A DNA stretch of 7,424 nucleotides from Propionibacteriaceae bacterium (GCA_905372155.1 CAJPNZ010000132.1:1-7424); one strand, 5' to 3'; shown: positions 1 through 7,054, numbered from the stretch's first letter. Numbers and translations: made by a program. Notes: generated by a model from the letters alone, not told the origin.

Positions 1-284
1 GGGTGGGCCTGGAGACTGAGGGGGGAGGCGGCGGAAAGCACCTTCACCAGGAACGGCAGTCGACGGCCGAAGGTCATCAGGGAGACCTTGCCGAGCCGAT
101 CCGGGTCCTGCGCCAGATGCTCCGACAGCGTTGAACCGCCCGGTGTGGGGGAGTCGCCGAGCGGATGGGCTCCGAACCACTGTTCCGCCCACGGCTGCCC
201 GTCGGTGGCCCGACCGAGAAGGGCGGGGATGGCGTCCTTGGTGCCCCAGGGGTAGCGCTGGCGTACCCCGATCAGTTCCAGCAT
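1..284 (-). CDS. manA: Mannose-6-phosphate isomerase, class I (5' part, cut by window edge)
   Basis: Class I mannose-6-phosphate isomerases are zinc enzymes that interconvert fructose-6-phosphate and mannose-6-phosphate in the cytoplasm, feeding GDP-mannose and glycan synthesis or mannose use. Only the first 94 full codons of a usually ~390-residue protein are present. The N-terminus (MLELIGVRQRYPWGTKDAIP), the QPWAEQWFGAHPLG block at residues 30-43 and the LPFLVKVLSAASPLSLQAHP block near 76-95 are typical of the family. Gln92 and His94 of the QxHP motif match two of the metal ligands; the remaining ligands lie outside the window. The ATG at 284 has a good ribosome binding site (GGAGG, five bases upstream). 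The gene is divergent from the DUF3263 gene, about 175 bp apart. The family call is firm; substrate specificity is taken from the family. Confidence 0.93.
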   Translation of the reverse strand, partial: MLELIGVRQRYPWGTKDAIPALLGRATDGQPWAEQWFGAHPLGDSPTPGGSTLSEHLAQDPDRLGKVSLMTFGRRLPFLVKVLSAASPLSLQAH

Positions 285-304
285 CGTTTCCTCCAGATGG
301 ACGT

Positions 305-310
305 GTCATA
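305..310 (-). promoter_or_regulatory. Candidate extended -10 promoter of manA
   Basis: On the minus strand the sequence TGG-TATGAC forms an extended -10 element (TGN followed by a 4/6 match to TATAAT). Transcription would start near 298, giving a leader of about 15 bases that contains the GGAGG ribosome binding site. No good -35 hexamer is visible at 17 bp spacing, which fits an extended -10 promoter. Prediction only. Confidence 0.35.
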
Positions 311-316
311 CCAGTG

Positions 317-334
317 AACCCGGAACAACGGGTT
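317..334. promoter_or_regulatory. Inverted repeat in the manA promoter region
   Basis: AACCCG and CGGGTT form a perfect 6-bp inverted repeat separated by six bases. It covers the -35 side of the predicted manA promoter, where a repressor or activator dimer could bind. It could equally be a minor chance repeat in GC-rich DNA. Confidence 0.3.
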
Positions 335-403
335 GCTCCAAGTCTCTTGCACAATCTGTCGGGCCGCGGGCATTTCGTGAAAACTCGACGATGCCTGCCC
401 GAT

Positions 404-435
404 CGTCCCGAATCACACGCGTGTGATTCGGGACG
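404..435. promoter_or_regulatory. Perfect 32-bp palindrome, likely operator
   Basis: The half-site CGTCCCGAATCACACG is followed at once by its exact reverse complement, a 32-bp palindrome with no spacer centred between 419 and 420. It ends 24 bp before the DUF3263 start codon and covers the -35 region of the predicted promoter there, the usual position for a repressor operator. As RNA it could also fold into a long hairpin, but there is no T-tract and no gene reads into it, so an intrinsic terminator is unlikely. The cognate regulator is unknown; the DUF3263 protein itself is a candidate. Confidence 0.65.
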
Positions 436-447
436 GGGACCATCGCG

Positions 448-453
448 TAGCAT
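448..453 (+). promoter_or_regulatory. Candidate -10 element for leaderless transcription of the DUF3263 gene
   Basis: TAGCAT fits the actinobacterial -10 pattern (TANNNT) and ends six bases before the ATG at 460, so the predicted transcription start coincides with the A of the start codon. No Shine-Dalgarno sequence precedes that ATG, as expected for a leaderless mRNA. The -35 position falls inside the right arm of the 32-bp palindrome. Confidence 0.5.
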
Positions 454-459
454 GGCACC

Positions 460-726
460 ATGACCGAGGCCGCCCTGAAAACCCCGCTCGCCGAGCGCGA
501 TGCCGCAATGCTCGACTTCGAGGAACGCTGGTTCACACTGGAGGTTCCCAAGGAGCAGGCGATCATGGAGCGTTTCGGCTGCTCCACCACCCGCTACTAC
601 CAGCGACTCAACACGCTCATAGACGACCCGGCGGCCCTCGGCTACAAACCGCTGCTTGTCAAACGGCTGCGTCGCCAGCGCGCCCAGCGTCAGGCCGCCC
701 GCTCCGCCCGAAGGCTGCGGGGCTGA
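460..726 (+). CDS. DUF3263 family small helix-turn-helix-like protein
   Basis: An 88-residue basic protein of the actinobacterial DUF3263 family. The conserved core is clear: FEERWF near residues 20-25, KEQAIMERFGCSTTRYYQRLNTLID at 31-55 and YKPLLVKRLRRQRAQRQAARSARRL near 62-86. The segment with GCSTTRYYQRLN looks like a DNA-binding helix-turn-helix recognition unit, and the Arg-rich tail would favour nucleic acid contact; no function is established that I know of. The ATG at 460 is chosen because it matches the family N-terminus and is correctly placed for a leaderless transcript; no ribosome binding site is visible. The stop codon is one base from the macro-domain gene start, so the two are probably co-transcribed. 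The nearby palindrome makes autoregulation plausible, but this is inference. Confidence 0.88.
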   Translation: MTEAALKTPLAERDAAMLDFEERWFTLEVPKEQAIMERFGCSTTRYYQRLNTLIDDPAALGYKPLLVKRLRRQRAQRQAARSARRLRG

Positions 727-727
727 G

Positions 728-1180
728 ATGAGAACCGTCACCGGTGACCTGATAACGCTGGCCCTCGAAGGGGAGTTCGACGTCATCATCCACGGCTGCA
801 ACTGCTACAACACGATGGGCGCGGGAATCGCCCGCGCCGTCAGGGACCGGCTGCCCGAGGCGTTCGCCGCTGACAGGGCCACCGTCAAGGGGGATCTCGG
901 GAAGCTCGGCACCTACACCAGCGCGGAGATCGTCCGTGGCGACGTGCGCTTCACCGTCATCAACGCCTACACCCAGGGCAACTACCGGGGCAGCGGGGCG
1001 CTCGTCGACTACGACGCCATCCGCTCGAACTTCCGGGCCGTCGCGAAGAACTTCCCCGACGCCCGGATCGGCTACCCGAAGATCGGGGCGGGTCTCGCAG
1101 GAGGAGACTGGGACAGGATCGCCGCCATCATCGACGAGGAACTCGAGGGCCGCGACCACATGCTGGTGGTGCTGCCCTGA
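728..1180 (+). CDS. Macro-domain (ADP-ribose-binding) protein
   Basis: A stand-alone macro domain of 150 residues. Macro domains bind ADP-ribose and related nucleotides; many bacterial ones hydrolyse ADP-ribose from proteins or nucleic acids, or dephosphorylate ADP-ribose-1''-phosphate. Visible motifs are GDL at residues 6-8 (adenine-side aspartate), HGCNCYNTMGAGIA at 22-35 (glycine-rich ribose loop), VINAYTQGNY at 77-86 and GYPKIGAGLAGGDW at 115-128 (phosphate-side loop). The length fits a single domain with nothing attached. The ATG at 728 is preferred over a start further upstream because the family begins just before GDL and the upstream gene ends at 726; the ribosome binding site is weak (GGGG), so translational coupling to the DUF3263 gene is likely. 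Family is certain; whether it is a hydrolase or only a binder cannot be told from sequence. Confidence 0.9.
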   Translation: MRTVTGDLITLALEGEFDVIIHGCNCYNTMGAGIARAVRDRLPEAFAADRATVKGDLGKLGTYTSAEIVRGDVRFTVINAYTQGNYRGSGALVDYDAIRSNFRAVAKNFPDARIGYPKIGAGLAGGDWDRIAAIIDEELEGRDHMLVVLP

Positions 1181-1203
1181 CCACCCCGGCAGGGGCCGGG
1201 TCA
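1178..1203. terminator. Possible shared hairpin between convergent genes
   Basis: The 20-bp gap between two convergent genes, together with their stop codons, can form an imperfect hairpin: TGACC pairs with GGTCA (outer) and CCCC with GGGG (inner, loop GGCA), with a small internal bulge. There is no T-tract on either side, so this is at best a weak bidirectional terminator or an mRNA end-stabilising structure. Confidence 0.25.
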
Positions 1204-1659
1204 CAGTTCCTTGGTGAACACCACCGGTGCCGGGCGTCCCGGGGCGGCGTGCGCGTAGGGTTCCTCGCTGACGACGTACCCCAGACGCAGGTAATAGTCG
1301 CAGACCTCGAGATTGGAGGTGCTGACGGCCAGCAGCACCCGGGGAAGGTCCCGGGCCCGTGCCTTGGTCTCGACCGCCTCCACCAGGGCGGTGCCGATGC
1401 CCCGGTTCTCGAACTCCGGCCGCACCGCCAGGCCGCGCAGCACCAGGTCCGTGCCCGAGACGACGTGCATGACGCAGCCGACAATCCGGCCGTCGACCTC
1501 GGCGACGAAACCCCCACCGGAGGCCAGCTTGGCCTCGAGGGATTCCACGGTGTTGAGCCACCAACTCGACTCACGGCTCATCGGGGTGGAGAACATGACC
1601 TCCAGGATCGCGGGGCAGTCGGATCTCACGGCGGGACGGATTCTCGCCGATGTCTTCAT
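1201..1659 (-). CDS. GNAT family N-acetyltransferase
   Basis: A 152-residue single-domain GNAT enzyme, which would transfer an acetyl group from acetyl-CoA to an amine; the substrate cannot be predicted. The fold is recognisable in order: ARIRPAVRSDCPAILEVM (strand 1 and helix 1, residues 5-22), GGFVAEVDGRIVGCVMHVV (49-67), the acetyl-CoA loop LRGLAVRPEFENRGIGTALV (74-93) and the C-terminal DYYLRLGYVVSEEPY block (121-135). The Q/R-x-x-G-x-G/A loop reads E-N-R-G-I-G, with Glu in place of the usual first Gln/Arg. The ATG at 1659 is the only start possible: a stop lies upstream in frame with no alternative start between. Its AGGAGG abuts the ATG with no spacer, which is unusual. The gene converges on the macro gene and diverges from groEL. 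Confidence 0.87.
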   Translation of the reverse strand: MKTSARIRPAVRSDCPAILEVMFSTPMSRESSWWLNTVESLEAKLASGGGFVAEVDGRIVGCVMHVVSGTDLVLRGLAVRPEFENRGIGTALVEAVETKARARDLPRVLLAVSTSNLEVCDYYLRLGYVVSEEPYAHAAPGRPAPVVFTKEL

Positions 1660-1829
1660 CCTCCTGGATCCCGGTCCTTTCCCAACAACGTCCCGAGAAG
1701 CCTAGCGCAGCGCCCCCGGGGGTGGTGGCTGTCCGATGCCTGCCGGGCCCGGGCCCGAGGCGGGCGGCCGTTGCCGGGCGCCTGGGGCGTCGGTAACGGG
1801 GTCCGCGCCCAGGAAATCTACGCCTGTTC

Positions 1830-1856
1830 TTTGCACTCTCCTTGGTGGAGTGCTAA
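1830..1856. promoter_or_regulatory. CIRCE operator 1 (HrcA site)
   Basis: TTTGCACTC, nine bases, GAGTGCTAA. This matches the consensus TTAGCACTC-N9-GAGTGCTAA at 17 of 18 arm positions. CIRCE is the binding site of the heat-shock repressor HrcA. It lies exactly over the predicted groEL promoter, so bound HrcA would block RNA polymerase. hrcA itself is not in the window. Confidence 0.95.
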
Positions 1857-1859
1857 AAC
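1831..1859 (+). promoter_or_regulatory. Candidate groEL promoter
   Basis: TTGCAC (-35, 1831-1836) and TAAAAC (-10, 1854-1859) are separated by 17 bp. Both hexamers are embedded in CIRCE 1, the arrangement expected for HrcA repression. The start site would be near 1866, at the left edge of CIRCE 2. The hexamers match the consensus only moderately (3/6 and 4/6), so the exact start is uncertain. Confidence 0.5.
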
Positions 1860-1864
1860 TGTAG

Positions 1865-1891
1865 TTGGCACTCGGGACCTCCGAGTGCTAC
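1865..1891. promoter_or_regulatory. CIRCE operator 2 (HrcA site)
   Basis: TTGGCACTC, nine bases, GAGTGCTAC. This has one mismatch per arm to the CIRCE consensus. Its centre is 35 bp from that of CIRCE 1, and it would overlap the transcription start and first transcribed bases. Two tandem sites suggest tight or cooperative repression by HrcA. Confidence 0.93.
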
Positions 1892-1960
1892 TGGTAGGGT
1901 TGGTGAGGCCAAGGGCCGTCCGTCGCGGGCACTGTTCCTGCCGAACAAGACAACAGGATT

Positions 1961-1996
1961 CCGGGGCCCCGCCCCGGCTGGACGGGAGGATTCCCG
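1961..1996 (+). promoter_or_regulatory. Paired hairpins in the groEL leader, second one covering the ribosome binding site
   Basis: CCGGGG (1961-1966) pairs with CCCCGG (1972-1977). Next, CGGGA (1983-1987) pairs with TCCCG (1992-1996) around a GGAT loop. The only plausible Shine-Dalgarno, GGGAGGA at 1984-1990, is thus half in the second stem and half in its loop, and sits 13 bases from the ATG, longer than usual. CCGTCC (1916-1921) could alternatively pair with GGACGG (1980-1985). The folding is inferred by eye; a role in translational or heat control is speculative. Confidence 0.4.
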
Positions 1997-2003
1997 AAAC
2001 ACC

Positions 2004-3635
<1,632 letters not shown>

Positions 3636-3656
3636 TCGCCTGCTCGAAACCCATGA

Positions 3657-3689
3657 GGGTGGGGTCTCCTCCGGGAGGCCCCACCCTTT
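3657..3689 (+). terminator. Rho-independent terminator of groEL
   Basis: GGGTGGGG (3657-3664) pairs with CCCCACCC (3679-3686), continued inside by a T-G wobble and CTCC/GGAG around a TCCG loop, making a stem of about 13 bp. A short T-run (TTT) follows. It begins 21 bases after the groEL stop codon and is a strong candidate. Confidence 0.88.
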
Positions 3690-3711
3690 GTCGTGTCCCG
3701 GTGTTCCCGCC

Positions 3712-3752
3712 CACATCCTCGATGTGTTTTCCGGCGGAGTGGTTTGCCGGAA
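3712..3752 (+). terminator. Secondary hairpins downstream of groEL, possible back-up terminator
   Basis: CACATC/GATGTG with a CTC loop (3712-3726) is followed by TTTT, a short terminator-like structure on the plus strand. It overlaps a second hairpin, TTCCGGC/GCCGGAA (3729-3735 with 3746-3752). They could act as a back-up to the main groEL terminator. No convincing terminator with a T-tract is seen for the converging minus-strand gene. Confidence 0.35.
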
Positions 3753-3814
3753 TGACGAATCCTGGTTTTGCGTCGCGTAATCGGTCGTGTCCCTGCTCTG
3801 CCGCGAGGTGAGGA

Positions 3815-5539
3815 TCAAGAGGATGCTGTTTCGGTAGCAGAGGAAGCGATGGCGGTCCGCGTTTCAGCATGGCCGGATGCGCTCTCTGCGACTGCGGCTG
3901 CCAGGTCATCAATCATGGTTGCCAGATCGTCAATGCTCGTCTGGTCGGCGCGGGCGGGAAACATCCACCGGATGTCACTCTGTTTCGTGGTGACGCCGAT
4001 GGTTGGGCACACGTGGTCTGTGTTGGTGGTCCTCGGGTGCACGCCCTCCACATCATCGAGTGGGTACGTGGCGCCCAGCTCGCCGCAGTGGAGGAGCTCC
4101 CTCGGATTCGCGGTGATGATCCGGCGGTCGGTCACCGCGACGAAGGTACTGGAGGTGGCCTTTGGGGCCAGCGCCTGCATCTTGCCGGGTTTGAGTGCAT
4201 CCCAGGCCGCGTCGAGCAGCTTGCTGAGTGCAGCGGCTGGCAGTTTCCCCGGAAAGTTGTTTGCGCTGGCCTCGTACGGAAATGCAATGCCGTGGAGCTG
4301 TTCGCCATCCTCCAGGAACCACCGAAGCACACGTAGATAGGGATCAAGATCAAGGTCATCGGGTGCGCACGCCATCTCCGGGACTGCCGTCATGGCGACG
4401 GCGGGGTGGAGCAACTCGGCCAGCGGTTCGATGGCCTCGAGGAGCTGAGCGCACGTCAGTTTCGCGGCCTTGGCGTCCCGACGTTTCTTGGTGAGCGGCA
4501 TGGTGGCCCTTCCTGGGAGCTCGGCGATGATCCGCAGCTCGCGAACGAGTGATTCGGTGAGCTGGCCGATCTCTTCACGGGAATCTTTTATCTCAGGCGG
4601 CGTGTCACGGGTGATTATCTCGAAGAGCTTGGCTTCATTCTCGTCGGTCTCGCTTCGTTTTCTGGCTCGTGCGGCCATCAGTGCTTGGTAGGTCGCGTGC
4701 GTCTTGAGTGAGGTCAACAAGGCGTACGTTTCAAAGACGATTGCCTCGGCGTTGGATTCGAGATATTGCCTTCTGGCGTGCCCGTCGGATTTTCTGATTT
4801 CCTGGATGTGGCCGGTGACGTTCTTCCGATAGAGCCTCGTCTGTTTGCGGGTCGGTTGTCCCATGGGCGCGATTGACTCCCACAGCGTGTCAGTGATGGT
4901 GCCGATTTCACGAACTTTTTGGGACGCATCATCGATCGAGTCCGCCAAGCCCTCGAGCTCGGACCACTGCTCGTTGCGGATCGCCTTGAGGGTCTGTGTG
5001 GTGAGCGCAATGTTGGTTCGGACGAGGCTCGATATTTCGCCCAGCTGCATCTGCAGCGCAATCATTGCGACGGCTGGACCTATGGCGGCTAAGGCCGTGG
5101 CGGCGGTCACGGAGACTGGAATGAAGCGGGCCTGAGCGATGACCTGGCCGTTCTTGAGGATGGCTCCGAGCTTGGCGCCGTCCTTGGCGGCAAGCTCGCC
5201 TCCGCTCCTCAGGAGCGAGAACGTTGCTTCGTTGAGACGGAAAAGCCCCTGCGCGCTGGTGGCGGTTTCTGCGATGTTGCCGGCAATCGTGCCAGCATTC
5301 CCGATGGAACCAAGTGCCCTGGAGAGCTGGGTTCGGTCATGCTCCGGAATCAGGCCGAGGTCGAGGAGTTCGACGCCTTCCGGGACCTCACCGAACAAGA
5401 CCACGACATCGTCGGCCACTTCCATGAGGATCGTTGACTCTGAAATCTTCAACTCGCTCGAAGCGGGCGAATCTCCTTCAGTGTTCACTGCATCAGCACT
5501 GCCGCCACCAGCGGCGGCTGAATCAGGTGCGTCACTCAT
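3815..5539 (-). CDS. Unknown protein with hydrophobic segment and C-terminal PH-like region
   Basis: A 574-residue protein of no function I recognise. Residues 1-30 are a low-complexity Ala/Gly/Ser/Asp tail. Residues 38-130 (DDVVVLFGEVPEGVELLDLGL, then a stretch rich in Gly/Ala/Asn) precede a strongly hydrophobic segment at about 139-165 (VTAATALAAIGPAVAMIALQ) that could span or insert into the membrane. Residues 170-390 look almost wholly helical with many charged residues. The C-terminal part, about 455-550, contains TSSTFVAVTDRRIITANP and a following beta-rich stretch resembling bacterial PH-like (YokE/bPH) domains, then a helix. The ATG at 5539 has a fine ribosome binding site (AAGGAG, seven bases away), so earlier in-frame starts are rejected. 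Base composition is less GC-rich than in neighbouring genes, hinting at acquisition. It is monocistronic, converges on groEL and diverges from cutC. The gene is certain; the domain reading is tentative. Confidence 0.85.
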   Translation of the reverse strand: MSDAPDSAAAGGGSADAVNTEGDSPASSELKISESTILMEVADDVVVLFGEVPEGVELLDLGLIPEHDRTQLSRALGSIGNAGTIAGNIAETATSAQGLFRLNEATFSLLRSGGELAAKDGAKLGAILKNGQVIAQARFIPVSVTAATALAAIGPAVAMIALQMQLGEISSLVRTNIALTTQTLKAIRNEQWSELEGLADSIDDASQKVREIGTITDTLWESIAPMGQPTRKQTRLYRKNVTGHIQEIRKSDGHARRQYLESNAEAIVFETYALLTSLKTHATYQALMAARARKRSETDENEAKLFEIITRDTPPEIKDSREEIGQLTESLVRELRIIAELPGRATMPLTKKRRDAKAAKLTCAQLLEAIEPLAELLHPAVAMTAVPEMACAPDDLDLDPYLRVLRWFLEDGEQLHGIAFPYEASANNFPGKLPAAALSKLLDAAWDALKPGKMQALAPKATSSTFVAVTDRRIITANPRELLHCGELGATYPLDDVEGVHPRTTNTDHVCPTIGVTTKQSDIRWMFPARADQTSIDDLATMIDDLAAAVAESASGHAETRTAIASSATETASS

Positions 5540-5819
5540 CCTTGTTCTCCTTCCCGGCGTCGAGTGACTCGCACCCAATGCCGGAGTTGTCACAAGTATC
5601 GCAGGTGCCACGACTCAATGACGCCACCGAGGTCGGGTCTCGGGAAGGGTTCGTGAACACCCGGAGATTTCCTGTCTGACCTTGATCGATTGGATCCCGG
5701 GTCCTGCCAGGAGCCGCCGGTTCGGGGCGTGACCGTGTGGTTCTGTGAGCCGGCTGGGCGAGGAGTACGTGGTTTACCCCGCGTGGACCGGATGCGGGAG
5801 GACTCGGCAGACTAGGGTC
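5540..5819. other. Intergenic region between the PH-like protein gene and cutC
   Basis: A 280-bp divergent intergenic region expected to hold promoters for both genes. On the minus strand TGC-GATACT (an extended -10 type element near 5595-5603) is a weak candidate for the leftward gene. A small inverted repeat CGAGT-G-ACTCG lies at 5561-5571 in its leader. On the cutC side, GGGAGGA at 5796-5802 is the best ribosome-binding-like sequence. No gene or RNA is recognised here. Confidence 0.4.
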
Positions 5820-6527
5820 ATGGGTCTGCTTGAGGTGATCGCGCTGCATGCGGCCGATGCGCAGCGCGCCGAGGAGGGCGGGGCCGATCGCGTCGAGCTG
5901 CTCGGCACCCTGGACGAGGACGGGCTCTCCCCGGAACCCGCGATGGTTGCGAAGGTGCGCCGCGCGACCTCCATCCAGATCCGCCCCATGGTGCGGTTGC
6001 GGGCCGGGTTCCGCACCGACGGGGGCGAACTCGTCCGGCTCCGGGGATTGATCGCCTCCTACCTGGACGAGGGCGCCGACGGGGTGGTGCTTGGGTTCCT
6101 GAACGGTCACGCGGGCATCGACCTCGAGGTGTGCAACGCGCTCGTCGCCGACGGCAACTTCGCCTGGACCTTCCACCGGGCCGTCGACAACTGCCTGGAC
6201 TTCGACGACGCATGGGAGGACCTGGCCACCCTGCCCCGTCTCGACCAGGTACTCACCGCCGGTTCGGCCCGCGGGGTCGAGCACGGACTCGACGAACTCC
6301 TGGAGCGGGCCCGCTCCAACCCGGGGATCGCGCGGGTGATCATGGCCGGGGGAGGGCTGCGACCCGAACACGTCCCGTGGCTGATCCGCGCCGGGGTGCG
6401 GGCCTTCCACATTGGCAGCCCCGCCCGTCCCGGAGGCAGCTACAAAGCCTACGTCGACCCCGACCTGGTGCGCACCTGGCGGGATCTGATCGACGAGCAG
6501 ACCGCCGCCGCCAGGAGGTCGCGGTGA
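5820..6527 (+). CDS. cutC: CutC family protein (copper homeostasis protein CutC)
   Basis: A 235-residue CutC family TIM-barrel protein. The family was named for copper tolerance in E. coli, but a direct role in copper handling is disputed and its true reaction is not established. Conserved blocks are in order: LLEVIALHAADAQRAEEGGA (3-22), DRVELLGTLDEDGLSPEP (23-40), IQIRPMVRLRAGF (52-64), GADGVVLGFLN (85-95), AWTFHRAVD (115-123), DQVLTAGSA (142-150), VIMAGGGL (173-180) and AFHIGSPAR (195-203). The family N-terminus favours the ATG at 5820 over an in-frame GTG at 5745. This ATG lacks a well-spaced ribosome binding site: GGGAGGA is 17 bases away and only AGGG is closer. The last codons carry the ribosome binding site of the Nudix gene, which overlaps by four bases, so the two form an operon. 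Confidence 0.9.
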   Translation: MGLLEVIALHAADAQRAEEGGADRVELLGTLDEDGLSPEPAMVAKVRRATSIQIRPMVRLRAGFRTDGGELVRLRGLIASYLDEGADGVVLGFLNGHAGIDLEVCNALVADGNFAWTFHRAVDNCLDFDDAWEDLATLPRLDQVLTAGSARGVEHGLDELLERARSNPGIARVIMAGGGLRPEHVPWLIRAGVRAFHIGSPARPGGSYKAYVDPDLVRTWRDLIDEQTAAARRSR

Positions 6528-7054
6528 ACCCCCGTCCCCTCAAGCTGCGGCGCGGCGCCAGGGTGCTGCTGATCGCGGGCGAGGAAGTGCTGCTGCTGAA
6601 CGACTCCGACCCCGGCATCCCCGGGTCCTCCTGGTGGGTGACGCCGGGCGGCGGCATCGACGCCGGGGAGAATCCCGCGGAGGCGGCCTGCCGGGAGGTG
6701 GGGGAGGAGACCGGGTTGCGGCTGACCCCCGCCGATCTCGTCGGTCCGGTTGCCCGGGGCCGGGCCTGTCACGGCTACTCCGATCGCATCCGGGTGCAGG
6801 ACGATCTTTTCTTTCTCGCCCGGATACGACGTTTCGAGCCGAGCAGCCTGGGCTGGACCGATGCCGAGAAGAAACGCGTGAGGGGTTCTCGCTGGTGGCG
6901 GCTTGACTCCCTGCCGGAGGAGGTCTGGCCGCCGTGGGTGGCCGAAATCGCCACGGCAGATCCCGATCATCCCCTGGCGCTGGCCGACCGGGAGGAGTCG
7001 ACGGTGCCGCTGAGCCCGGCCGAGTGGGAACGAGTCAGCGCCGCGCTTGGCTGA
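6524..7054 (+). CDS. Nudix hydrolase
   Basis: A 176-residue Nudix hydrolase, an enzyme that cleaves a nucleoside diphosphate linked to another group, with Mg2+ or Mn2+. The Nudix box is perfect at residues 43-65: Gly43, Glu49, then REVGEETGL (57-65), matching GX5EX7REUXEEXGU. An SSWWVTPGGGIDAGE block precedes it, and WWRLDSLPEEVWPPWVAE follows near residue 125, as in many broad Nudix proteins. The substrate cannot be told; nucleotide sanitation or nucleotide-sugar hydrolysis are both possible. The start is the GTG at 6524, which overlaps the cutC stop (GTGA) and has an excellent AGGAGG five to six bases upstream, so translation is likely coupled to cutC. A longer upstream open frame is rejected because it only reads through cutC in the wrong frame. 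The 3' end overlaps the convergent gene by 20 bp. Confidence 0.93.
   Translation: MNPRPLKLRRGARVLLIAGEEVLLLNDSDPGIPGSSWWVTPGGGIDAGENPAEAACREVGEETGLRLTPADLVGPVARGRACHGYSDRIRVQDDLFFLARIRRFEPSSLGWTDAEKKRVRGSRWWRLDSLPEEVWPPWVAEIATADPDHPLALADREESTVPLSPAEWERVSAALG

Larger units (their letters stand above)
1660..2003. other. Intergenic region between GNAT gene and groEL
   Basis: A 344-bp non-coding stretch. The left half (to about 1829) is very GC-rich with short C/G palindromes (for example CCCCCGGGGG near 1712-1721) and holds no convincing gene; a weak minus-strand -10 (TAGGCT, 1699-1704) could serve the GNAT gene. The right half holds the groEL promoter, two CIRCE operators and a leader of about 138 nt with short hairpins, described separately. 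Confidence 0.6.

Noticed and set aside
404..435. The 32-bp palindrome as an intrinsic terminator
   Set aside because: There is no T-tract on either strand, and the flanking genes diverge from it, so no transcript needs to end there.
737..748. 12-bp palindrome GTCACCGGTGAC at the start of the macro gene
   Set aside because: It encodes the required T-G-D motif with ordinary codons (GTC ACC GGT GAC) and lies within coding sequence, so it is probably incidental.
728..1180. The macro gene as the antitoxin of a DarTG-type toxin-antitoxin pair
   Set aside because: The upstream partner is an 88-residue DUF3263 protein with no ADP-ribosyltransferase motif; no DarT-like gene is present in the window.
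659..1564. A 301-codon minus-strand open frame across the macro and GNAT genes
   Set aside because: It is antisense to the macro gene and out of frame with the GNAT gene; both of those have clear family motifs, while this translation is Gly/Arg-rich without any.
5561..5571. CGAGT-G-ACTCG considered as a CIRCE-like or other operator
   Set aside because: The arms are only five bases with a one-base centre; it lacks the nine-base spacing of CIRCE and is common by chance in GC-rich DNA.
5532..6410. A 292-codon minus-strand open frame opposite cutC
   Set aside because: CutC motifs on the plus strand are clear throughout; the antisense product is a composition-driven shadow.
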